From assembly GCF_900111765.1 (NCBI RefSeq), contig NZ_FOIB01000019.1:1-64000 (forward strand): a stretch of 64,000 bases of DNA, written 5' to 3'. The notes beneath the pieces are model-generated. The model searched no databases, was not told the origin of the DNA, and saw nothing but the letters and a program-made list of their open reading frames with translations. Positions 33,915-41,464 of this stretch are shown piece after piece (the stretch's first letter is position 1; each line of letters begins with the position of its first letter). The translations under genes were made by a program, and so were the position numbers. The stretch is from Myxococcus fulvus (lineage in GTDB: Bacteria > Myxococcota > Myxococcia > Myxococcales > Myxococcaceae).

Positions 33915-35363
33915 TCAGAAGATGCCTTGTCCCGGGGTGAGGACGTGGTCCGGGTCGTAGCGTCGCTTGGCGTGCGCGAACCGCTCCCAGTGTGGATGGA
34001 AGTGGCGGCGCCAGTCCGCGGGGCTCAAGGGCACGGCATCCACGGGGTAGATCTTCCCGCCGACCGCCGTGAGCCGGTCGACGATGGCGCGGTTCTTCTG
34101 CACGAGCGAGGCGACGTTCTCGGGCGTCGGGGGAATCGCGGTGCGCAGCAGTGAGAAGAGGAAGACGTGTCTGTCGTTGGGCGTCCGCAGGAAGGGCGTG
34201 GTCAGCGCCGAGGCGCGGAAGGGGTAGAGGAGGATGGGCCCCTGTCCCATGTCGGCGTCGGTGGTCTGCGAAAGGACCTCCTGGACGAAGTCCTCGGCGC
34301 ACCGGGCGGGGACGAACATGTCCAGCCAGGGGTGGGGGAAACCCCAGACGCCGAGCTGCTTGAGCAGCTCGATCAGGGGCGCGAGCCGGTTGGCGAAGTC
34401 GAAGTAGCTGCCGTCCGTCACCTGGAGTGTCCCCGGCTGGAAGCGCAGGCCCGCGAGCAGCCGCGAGTCCTGGGGCTCCGAGCCCGGGGTGAAGTACTTC
34501 ACGACCTCGAGCTGATACGCCCGGCCTCCGTTGGAGGAGACGACGGAGCCCTCGACGTAGTCGAAGCGGCCGTCCTCGATGAGCCGCCGCTGGTCCTCGA
34601 GGAATCGGTGGAGGTCGTCGTACAGCGCGAGGTAGGTCCGGGCGCGGGGCTGCACGTCGACGAGCCGCACCCGGGCGCGCACGATGATGCCGAACTGGCC
34701 CAGGCCCGAGCGCACGGCGTCGAACAGGGGCCGCTCGCGCCAGCGTGAGCACCGCACGAGCTCGCCTCGGCCCGTGACGACGTCCATCTCCAGGACGTTG
34801 TCCACCTGGAGGCCCCAGCGGAACGCCTGTCCGCCGATGCCTCCCGCCGACAGCGTCCCGCCGATGCTCAGCTCGATGTAGTCGGTGAGCACCGGGGGGC
34901 TCTTGCCGCTGGGGAGCGAGGCCTGGAGCAGCTCGTGCCACCGGACGCCCGCATCCACCCAGGCGCTGTCCGCGTCCAGCTCATGGATGGTGGCCAGCGC
35001 GGACATGTCGATGACGATGCCCGCGGGCACCTGGGACTGGCCGAAGGTGCTGTGGCTCTCACCCAGGCCGCGCGCGGCGGCGATCTTCAGCCCCTGGCGG
35101 CGCGCGAAGCGGACCATGGCCACGATGTCCTTCACCGAGCCGGGCACGAGCACCGCCCACGGCGTGTGGTGGCGGATGTGGCCGAAGTCGTCCGAGGCCG
35201 CGGTCCGAGAGGCTTCGTCGAGCAGCAGCTCGCCATCGAGTGGGGGAAGGGGGACCGCGCCAGCCTCCAGCGTGGAAGCCCAGCTCCGGCTCGTGGGATT
35301 GAAGGCGACCGCCACCAACGCACCTTGGAGCAACGTCCTCCGGGACACCGTTCGACTCGACAT
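33915..35363 (-). CDS. Tat-exported cytokinin-dehydrogenase-like FAD oxidoreductase
   Basis: 482 aa. A twin-arginine signal (SRRTLLQGALVAVAF) precedes a PCMH-type FAD-binding domain. SHSTFGQSQ holds the histidine that carries covalent FAD in plant CKX, and LTDYIELSIGGTLSAGG holds the catalytic Asp. Further CKX signatures are QAFRWGLQVDNVLEMDVVTG, GFPHPWLDMFVP, and the terminal DPDHVLTPGQGIF. CKX enzymes oxidatively cleave the N6 side chain of isopentenyl-adenine-type cytokinins. The protein would be periplasmic or secreted. It follows a LuxR gene on the same strand, 70 bp away. Confidence 0.82.
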   Translation of the reverse strand: MSSRTVSRRTLLQGALVAVAFNPTSRSWASTLEAGAVPLPPLDGELLLDEASRTAASDDFGHIRHHTPWAVLVPGSVKDIVAMVRFARRQGLKIAAARGLGESHSTFGQSQVPAGIVIDMSALATIHELDADSAWVDAGVRWHELLQASLPSGKSPPVLTDYIELSIGGTLSAGGIGGQAFRWGLQVDNVLEMDVVTGRGELVRCSRWRERPLFDAVRSGLGQFGIIVRARVRLVDVQPRARTYLALYDDLHRFLEDQRRLIEDGRFDYVEGSVVSSNGGRAYQLEVVKYFTPGSEPQDSRLLAGLRFQPGTLQVTDGSYFDFANRLAPLIELLKQLGVWGFPHPWLDMFVPARCAEDFVQEVLSQTTDADMGQGPILLYPFRASALTTPFLRTPNDRHVFLFSLLRTAIPPTPENVASLVQKNRAIVDRLTAVGGKIYPVDAVPLSPADWRRHFHPHWERFAHAKRRYDPDHVLTPGQGIF

Positions 35364-35433
35364 TCACTCCTCCTTCGATGTCGAAGACTTCTAGCCCGAG
35401 GCCAGCTCACCAACAATTGCCCTCGCGCTCTGC

Positions 35434-36543
35434 CTACGAGCGCGGTGGCCAACCCTCCGCCCCAGCGCCGTGCTCCTGCGCGAGGAGGATGAGCTTGGCG
35501 CGGCTGGGCACGGCCAGCTTCGCGTAGACGCGCTTCAGGTGCGTCTTCAAGGTGTTCAGCGAACTGTCCATGTCGTCCGCGATGGTCTGGTTGTCCCAGC
35601 CATTCAAGACACGCTCCACCACGTCCATCTCGCGCGGCGTGAGGCGCTTGCGCCACTCCGCGGGAGCCTGCGCGCCGTGCTGTACCTCCTGGAAGACCAG
35701 CGCCCAGGGCATCCTCCCGGACTGCCCCGGCAACCGGAGGAAGGTCACCTTCAAGCTCCTCCCCGGGCGCCGGAACGTCAGCACGTCCGGCCCGGAGATG
35801 CTGCGACGGAGCCCCTCCAGTGCGTCCAGCAGCACCTGCGGCAGGCCGAAGCGGCCACAGGGCGCATCCGGGAACCAGCGATGCAGCAGCGCCGTGGAGC
35901 GGGGCGTGCGCATCAGCTCGGTGGTGGGCGGGCTCAACACGATGCTGTCGAGCCCCGTGTGTCGGAAGAGCTGCTCCAGGAGGTCTCCCTGGTGCGCCAG
36001 GTCTTCCATCATGCGGCAATTGCGAACCGTCCTCGCCAGGATGGGCGTCAGCCGCTGCAAGAACGAGCGCTCCTTCTCCGTGAAGGCCTTCCGGGTCTCC
36101 CGGTACAGCGTGAAGCCGCTGTGCCAGCCCAGGCCCAGGTCCATCAACACGGACAACACCCGCTCCACCGGCATGTGCATCTCCCGGCAGTACGCATACA
36201 TGGCGCTGTCGTGCATCTGCCGGCGCGACAGCATCTCGGTGTCCCGCAGCACGGTGTTGGGCCGCCGAATCACCGCCGAGCTCACGAAACACGCGTCTGA
36301 TATCTCTGGATAGCGGTCGAAGAAGACCTGCGGCATGTCCTGGACCATCGGCCAGTCGTATTGGCCGGGCGCCCCTGGATTGGACACACACAACCCTCCG
36401 AAGTCCGCCGCCAGCACGCGTGACAGAATCCGGTGGGACTCCGAGAAGGCTTCCTTCAGGTCGAGCGAGCTGCTCAACGCCGTCATCACCTCCAGGAGCA
36501 CCTGCTCCCCCTGCATGGAACCCGGCTGACGCTTCACGCGCAT
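35434..36543 (-). CDS. LuxR-family regulator with GAF-like sensor
   Basis: 369 aa. An N-terminal GAF-like region (~10-180) is followed by a linker and a LuxR helix-turn-helix near 305-360 (RLTPREMDVVERVLNGWDN then QTIADDMDSSLNTLKTHLKR). ATG 36543 has a GGGAGGAAGG ribosome binding site. It lies directly upstream of the cytokinin-dehydrogenase-like gene on the same strand, making it a candidate activator of that gene. Confidence 0.85.
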   Translation of the reverse strand: MRVKRQPGSMQGEQVLLEVMTALSSSLDLKEAFSESHRILSRVLAADFGGLCVSNPGAPGQYDWPMVQDMPQVFFDRYPEISDACFVSSAVIRRPNTVLRDTEMLSRRQMHDSAMYAYCREMHMPVERVLSVLMDLGLGWHSGFTLYRETRKAFTEKERSFLQRLTPILARTVRNCRMMEDLAHQGDLLEQLFRHTGLDSIVLSPPTTELMRTPRSTALLHRWFPDAPCGRFGLPQVLLDALEGLRRSISGPDVLTFRRPGRSLKVTFLRLPGQSGRMPWALVFQEVQHGAQAPAEWRKRLTPREMDVVERVLNGWDNQTIADDMDSSLNTLKTHLKRVYAKLAVPSRAKLILLAQEHGAGAEGWPPRS

Positions 36544-36734
36544 GACCTTCCTCCCGGTTGGATTCGAGTGTCGGCACGACGTCCGGGGTGTTTCTACCAT
36601 GCGCGGCAACGACAGCCTTTCTCACGCCCCTGGGTTCGGATGACGTCACCCCTATGGGTGATGCCGGCGCTCGCTGCGACTCCCGTATGTTCCTCGAGCC
36701 CTTTCGCCGTGTCTGTCCATTCGCTGGAGGTCCC

Positions 36735-37760
36735 ATGTCCCCGCAGCCGTGCTTGCTTCGTCTCACGTCGAGGATGTCATTGCTCGTGCTCCTGGCCGCC
36801 CTGAGCGTCGTCACCTGGGGCGCGCCGGCCCAGGCTCGAACGCCCGGAGGCATCATCGGCGTCGGGTATCATGGCCATCAGGGTCCGCCGCCGTGGGTGG
36901 ATGCCGCGTGCCGGTTCACGGCGGTCCACAAGCCCTGTGTCTGTGCACTCCCCGCCGTCGCCCCGCTCGATGAAACCCTGGGCTGCTCGAACACGAGCCA
37001 GGCCTGGGCCGACCTGGACGCGACGAACACCTGCACCCGGCTCTGTACGCATCCGGCGAACAACCCGTCCGACACCGGCGGCACCGTGGCGCGCCCCGGG
37101 GGTTCGGCGGAGGGCGAGGTCCTGTTCAGGGGCGCCGGCACCGTGAGGCGCCGGCAGTCGGGCGGCTATGTGGGGTTCGTCCCGTACAGCGAGGCGCCCC
37201 TCGGGTACGGCCTGGAGGTGGAGTGGGTGGCCTCGGCGCTGGTGGATGCCACCACCGTGCCCTGGGTCTTCCTGGAGGACATGGGCCCGGCCATCCAGTG
37301 GGATGACGCGAAAGGGAGCGCCGCCTTCATCCAGGCCTACGCGAGCGAGCGCGGCGCGCCCCAGCCCATCGGGACCTGCCGCCACGTCCTCCAGGTCGCC
37401 TGCCCGCTGCGGGACGTGAAGCTCGGTGACCGCCTCCAGGTCTGCTCGGGACAGAGCGAGGAGGACGCCAGGCGCATCGCCCAGATGGGCTGCGCGCCGC
37501 TGCGCTACGAGGTGCTGAGCCGCTCCTGGAGCCCCTGGGCCCTCTATGGCGCCCATGCGGAGGCGCAGTTCCTCGCGCCCTCGGCCACCGTCGTCGCCGT
37601 GGGGCCCCGGCAGTTCGTGGGCTACGTCCCGTCCAGCCTGCAGGTCGTGGGCCTCCACGATGACTGGACCCGGCTGGCCGAGGCACTGCTGGAGCGCACC
37701 GGCGGTACCACCGTGTGGCTCGCCGGCCCAGCGGAGTTCTACGCACCCAAGGGGGAGTAA
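36735..37760 (+). CDS. Secreted Cys-rich hypothetical protein
   Basis: 341 aa from ATG 36735, which has GGAGG six bases upstream. The signal peptide (residues ~14-32, ending APAQAR) is followed by a Cys-rich section (CRFTAVHKPCVC, GCSNTSQ, CTRLCTHP) and then a beta-rich domain with SH3-like or WW-rich strands (VPWVFLEDMGP). Further Cys pairs near 210-260 suggest disulfides. No family recognised. Confidence 0.65.
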   Translation: MSPQPCLLRLTSRMSLLVLLAALSVVTWGAPAQARTPGGIIGVGYHGHQGPPPWVDAACRFTAVHKPCVCALPAVAPLDETLGCSNTSQAWADLDATNTCTRLCTHPANNPSDTGGTVARPGGSAEGEVLFRGAGTVRRRQSGGYVGFVPYSEAPLGYGLEVEWVASALVDATTVPWVFLEDMGPAIQWDDAKGSAAFIQAYASERGAPQPIGTCRHVLQVACPLRDVKLGDRLQVCSGQSEEDARRIAQMGCAPLRYEVLSRSWSPWALYGAHAEAQFLAPSATVVAVGPRQFVGYVPSSLQVVGLHDDWTRLAEALLERTGGTTVWLAGPAEFYAPKGE

Positions 37761-37783
37761 CCCACGGGCGGGCCCCGAGGAGT

Positions 37784-37869
37784 TCAGCCCGGCGCGTACC
37801 GCGGCGCCACCACGCCCGCGCCGAACTCCTCGCGGCCCACGAGCTTCAGGTCGACGCGCTCCGACGCCC
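37784..37869 (-). pseudogene. 3' remnant resembling the end of a RibD/DHFR-family reductase
   Basis: Read on the minus strand, this segment ends SERVDLKLVGREEFGAGVV followed by APRYAPG and TGA. That pattern resembles the last strands of RibD C-terminal/dihydrofolate-reductase-family proteins (RVxLxLVxxxxFxxGVVxLRY). The frame has no start and is cut off where the DUF1697 gene begins on the other strand, so it looks like a truncated gene. Confidence 0.35.
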
Positions 37870-37887
37870 GCGTGGCACAATCACGCG

Positions 37888-38421
37888 ATGACTCGTTACG
37901 CGCTCCTGCTCCGAGGCGTGAATGTGGGCACGAAGAACAGCCTGCCGATGGCCGAGCTGCGCGCGATGCTGGCGCAGCTCGGCTGCGTCGACGTGAAGAC
38001 CTACGTGCAGAGCGGCAACGCGGTGTTCGCCACGAAGCTCGGCGTGGCGGCGCTCACGAAGGGCATCGAGGACGCGCTGGAGCAGTACATGGGGCGGCCC
38101 ATCGCCACGACGCTCCGGACGCTGAAGCAGCTGCAAGCCATCGTCGACGGCAACCCGTTCGCGGACGTGGCGACGAACCCCTCCTTCCTGTGTGTGACGT
38201 TCCTCTCGGACGCGCCGACGAAGGCGGAGCTGGCGCCCCTGCATGCCCAGGACTGGGGGCCGGAGCTGTTCCAGGTCGCGGGCAAGGAGATCTACTCCTG
38301 GTACCCGAACGGCCAGGGGAAGAGCGCGTTGGCGGGCGCGCTCGGGAAGCTGGCCTTGCGCGGCACGGTCACGACGCGCAACTGGAACACCGTGCTGAAG
38401 CTGCTGGCGCTGCTCGGCTAG
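37888..38421 (+). CDS. DUF1697 domain protein
   Basis: 177 aa. The DUF1697 signature is present from start to end: YALLLRGVNVGTKNSLPMAEL, the central TYVQSGNAVF, the SWYPNGQGKS loop and the terminal TTRNWNTVLKLL. The function of this widespread family is unknown. It sits next to the RibD-like remnant. Confidence 0.9.
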   Translation: MTRYALLLRGVNVGTKNSLPMAELRAMLAQLGCVDVKTYVQSGNAVFATKLGVAALTKGIEDALEQYMGRPIATTLRTLKQLQAIVDGNPFADVATNPSFLCVTFLSDAPTKAELAPLHAQDWGPELFQVAGKEIYSWYPNGQGKSALAGALGKLALRGTVTTRNWNTVLKLLALLG

Positions 38422-38489
38422 GCTCCGAGAGGCGAGGGCGACCGCATCCATGTGGCCGCCACGCGCTTCCTCCCCTGCGACTGAGAGGG

Positions 38490-39404
38490 TCAGGCCCGCC
38501 GGGGGGACTCCGGAGCGCCGTGCTCCATCACCCAGTCGAGCGCGCGGCGCGCCCGCGTGGAGAGCTGCTTCCGTGAGGGATAGACGGCGAACAGCTCTCG
38601 CGGCTCCGGGGTGCGCCCCTTCACGGTGAGCGGCACGAGCTTCTTGCCATGCGCGGCGACCAGCTCCCTGGCCGCGCTGACCACGCCCAGGCCCGCCAGG
38701 GCGGCCGCCACCGCCACCTGGGTGTCGTTCACCGCGACGCGAACCTCCATCGGTCGGACCTCCTCCACGCCGCCGTCACGGCGGCGCAGGCGCCACACCC
38801 CGCGAGGCATCGCCATCACCGCCGGCACCTTCGCGAGCGCCTCCCGGGTCAGCTGCGTCTGGCCCTTCAAGGTGTCCTGCACGAAGCGAGGGGAGGCCGC
38901 GAACACGGACTCGATGCTCCACAGCCGCCGCGCCACCAGCTCGGCGTCCCGGATGGGGCCCACCCGGAAGGCGAGGTCGAACCCCTCTTCCACCAGGTCC
39001 ACCACGGCGTTGGTGAGCGTCAGCTCCACGGCCACGCGTGGATGCCGGGCCGCGAAGGAGAACAGCAAGGGGGCGATGCGCTGGCCTCCAGAGGTCACGG
39101 GCGCCGTCACCCGCAGCCTGCCGGCGGGCTCTTCCTCCCGGTCCACGGACTGGTCGAGCACCGCGCCGAGCTGGTCCAGCAGCGGCCCCGCTCGCTCCAG
39201 CAGCCGCGTGCCTTCCAGCGTCAAGCCCACGCGCCGCGACGTGCGTTGGAGGAGCCGCGTCCCCAGCGTCTCCTCCAGGAGCGCTATCCGGCGACTGACG
39301 GTGCTGGTGGACATCCCCAGGCGCTTCGCGGCCTCCACGAAGCTCAGCTGCCGGGCCACCGCCACGAAGAGGCCCAGGTTCTCGTCGACCAGCGTTCCAT
39401 TCAT
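38490..39404 (-). CDS. LysR-family transcriptional regulator
   Basis: 304 aa. The N-terminal winged helix (FVEAAKRLGMSTSTVSRRI, then LGTRLLQRTSRRVGLTLEG) precedes a LysR substrate-binding domain. It is divergent from the SDR gene with a 61-bp gap, the common regulator/target arrangement, so it probably controls that SDR. Confidence 0.9.
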   Translation of the reverse strand: MNGTLVDENLGLFVAVARQLSFVEAAKRLGMSTSTVSRRIALLEETLGTRLLQRTSRRVGLTLEGTRLLERAGPLLDQLGAVLDQSVDREEEPAGRLRVTAPVTSGGQRIAPLLFSFAARHPRVAVELTLTNAVVDLVEEGFDLAFRVGPIRDAELVARRLWSIESVFAASPRFVQDTLKGQTQLTREALAKVPAVMAMPRGVWRLRRRDGGVEEVRPMEVRVAVNDTQVAVAAALAGLGVVSAARELVAAHGKKLVPLTVKGRTPEPRELFAVYPSRKQLSTRARRALDWVMEHGAPESPRRA

Positions 39405-39465
39405 GGGATGGAGCTTTCCACATCATCCCATGGTTGCAACCCTGGCCCCGCGGTAGTCCTGGGCC

Positions 39466-40182
39466 ATGACCCTCGAACAACAACATGTCGTGGTGGTGGG
39501 TGGTTCCTCTGGCATCGGGTTGGGCGTGGCCCGGGCCGCGCTGGCGCAGGGCGCCTCCGTGACGCTCGCGAGCCGTTCCTCCGAGAAGCTGGCGCGCGCC
39601 GCGGCCCTGCTCGACAGCCCCGGGCGCGTGCGGACCTGCCCGGTGGATGCCACGAGCGAGGACTCGGTGCGCCAGCTCTTCGAGGCGCTCGGGCCGGTGA
39701 ATCACGTGGTCGTGACGGCGGTGGAGGCGCGCTACCTGGGCATCCGGGGGATGGACTTCGCCGCCGCGCGCCGCGTCTTCGACTCCAAGCTCATGGCGGC
39801 GTTCCATGTCGCCAGTCATGCCCGAATCGCGCCCGGCGGCTCGCTCGTCTTCACCACGGGCATTGCCTCCCTCCGCCCCAAGCCGAACGGCTCGGTCATC
39901 GCGGCGGTGAATGGCGCGATTGAGGCCGCGGTGCGCGCCTGGGCCCTGGAGCTGGCGCCGGTGCGCGTGAACGCCCTGTCACCGGGTTGGATCGACACCC
40001 CCGTCTGGGACGCCATCGCGGGTGGGGCCAAGGACCAGTTGTTCGAGCAGCACGCGCGGCGGCTCCCCGTGGGGCGCATCGGGACGACCACGGACGTGGG
40101 GCACGCCGCGCTGTTCCTCATGAGCAATGGGTTCACCACCGGCGAGGTGCTGCGCGTGGATGGTGGCCATCCCCTGGTCTGA
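39466..40182 (+). CDS. SDR-family oxidoreductase lacking the YxxxK motif
   Basis: 238 aa. The Rossmann motif GGSSGIGLG (12-20), the LASRSSEK strand and the late RVNALSPGWIDTP region are typical of short-chain dehydrogenases. Aligning SVIAAVNGAIEA with the usual YxxxK helix puts Ile at the Tyr position and Asn at the Lys position, so the standard proton relay is absent. This variant is seen in a subset of SDR-like proteins, which may be non-catalytic or use another residue. Divergent from its LysR. Confidence 0.85.
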   Translation: MTLEQQHVVVVGGSSGIGLGVARAALAQGASVTLASRSSEKLARAAALLDSPGRVRTCPVDATSEDSVRQLFEALGPVNHVVVTAVEARYLGIRGMDFAAARRVFDSKLMAAFHVASHARIAPGGSLVFTTGIASLRPKPNGSVIAAVNGAIEAAVRAWALELAPVRVNALSPGWIDTPVWDAIAGGAKDQLFEQHARRLPVGRIGTTTDVGHAALFLMSNGFTTGEVLRVDGGHPLV

Positions 40183-40187
40183 CGGTC

Positions 40188-40202
40188 AGCCGCCCCGCGG
40201 CT
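40188..40202. terminator. Short hairpin between convergent genes
   Basis: AGCCGC, three bases, GCGGCT lies just after the SDR stop codon, before the convergent NTF2-like gene. The stem is only six pairs, so this is a weak candidate. Confidence 0.3.
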
Positions 40203-40251
40203 CCGTCGTCGCGACCGGGGGTGGAGGTCCTGTGCAGGGGCCGTCGTCGAC

Positions 40252-40698
40252 TCAGGGCGAGGCGGGCGTGGGCCGGGACGGGGCCTCCGCCCGGGGCTCG
40301 CGGTGGTACACCTTGGCCACGATGCGCCACCTGCCGTCCAGCTTGAGCAGGGAGATGTAGTCGATGAAGTCCCACTTCGCCGTGCGCACGGACACCTTGG
40401 CGACCGCCGCGCTGCCGGCGATGTCCACCTGGAGCACCGAGTCCTCGCGCCCGGTGAACGGGCTCTTCACCGCGCTCGCCACGTAGTCGGTGCCCGCCCA
40501 CGTGGCGAGCGCCCCGTCGGGGCCCACGGAGAGGAGCTTCGACTCGGGATGGAAGGTGCGCTCCAGGCGGGCCCGGTCGCCGGACTTCACCCCTTCGGTG
40601 TAGTCGGCGACGGCCGCGCGGATGGCCGCCAGGTCCTCGTTGGGGGTGGATGACAGCCAGACGGCGAGCAGCGTCGAGGCGATGGGAGAGAGAGCCAT
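40252..40698 (-). CDS. SnoaL/NTF2-like secreted protein
   Basis: 148 aa. A signal-like start (MALSPIASTLLAVWLSS) precedes an NTF2/SnoaL-type cone fold: IRAAVADYTEGVKSGDRARL, FHPESKLLSV, WDFIDYISLLKLDGRWRIV. It is close to putative lumazine-binding/DUF4440 proteins that act as ligand-binding or isomerase folds. ATG 40698 has a clean GGAGG ribosome binding site. The gene is convergent with the SDR. Confidence 0.78.
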   Translation of the reverse strand: MALSPIASTLLAVWLSSTPNEDLAAIRAAVADYTEGVKSGDRARLERTFHPESKLLSVGPDGALATWAGTDYVASAVKSPFTGREDSVLQVDIAGSAAVAKVSVRTAKWDFIDYISLLKLDGRWRIVAKVYHREPRAEAPSRPTPASP

Positions 40699-40960
40699 GG
40701 AGTCCTCCGTGCGGTGGTGGCGCCACTCTCGTCCTCCGCCGACGTGCCTGGAGAAGTCTTCGGCGAGTGGTGGCCGCGCTCGGTGAGTCGCCATGGGGGT
40801 CGGTGAGCGGGGAACTGGACCGACGGAGGTCCAGGACCGACAGGGGGCGCCGGTGAAGCTGCGCGTGCTGCTTTCGAGCAGGCGGTCCCGAGGGGTCTGC
40901 TTCTCGGGGAGTCCTAGATAGGCCATGATTCTCCCTCCCCCTTGTCGTGAAGGAGTCGCC

Positions 40961-41287
40961 ATGCAAGCCAAGCGTCTCGCCGTTTCCCTGTTCGCGATGT
41001 GCAGCCTGTCCCTGATGGCCTGCGGTGGTGGAGCCGAGTCCGAGGTCGACGCGCCGCAGGGCGAGGTGATGGCGAGCACGGAGCAGGGCATCGGCATCCC
41101 GCCCAACTGCCCGAACAACGACCTCATCTACTGGTTCGAGAACATCCGCGCCTGTGTGGTGAAGTGCGGCGCTTCGCGCATCCAGGCCACCCCCGCCACG
41201 CAGTACGCGGGCTGTCAGTCGAACCTGCCCGCCTCGCGCACGCTCATCAACGTGAACTACTGCATCCCCGGCTGCGACCTGCAGTAG
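40961..41287 (+). CDS. Small Cys-rich lipoprotein
   Basis: 108 aa. The signal peptide ends at LSLMAC, so the lipidated Cys is followed by GGGAESE. The mature ~85 residues carry six further Cys (NCPNN, ACVVKC, AGCQSN, YCIPGC), probably three disulfides. AAGGAG precedes ATG 40961. No family recognised; it could be a surface decoy or ligand-binding peptide. Confidence 0.65.
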   Translation: MQAKRLAVSLFAMCSLSLMACGGGAESEVDAPQGEVMASTEQGIGIPPNCPNNDLIYWFENIRACVVKCGASRIQATPATQYAGCQSNLPASRTLINVNYCIPGCDLQ

Positions 41288-41303
41288 TCCGTCCGTCCCA
41301 GGG

Positions 41304-41333
41304 CCGGGACACAGGCTGTTCGCCGTGTCCCGG
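41304..41333. terminator. Hairpin terminator after the Cys-rich lipoprotein gene
   Basis: CCGGGACAC / GTGTCCCGG, a 9-bp perfect stem with a 12-base loop, lies shortly after the TAG stop codon. No T-run. Confidence 0.6.
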
Positions 41334-41464
41334 TGGCCCTCGGGCCGGGCCGTTCTGTCGCGTGGCGCGTTTGTCCGTGCGACCTGCGCCGCCGGGCTCC
41401 GTTATGGGGGCAGCACCCCACCGGGCTTCTCCGGAGAGGGGGGCTTCTTCCTGTGAGGGGGCTT

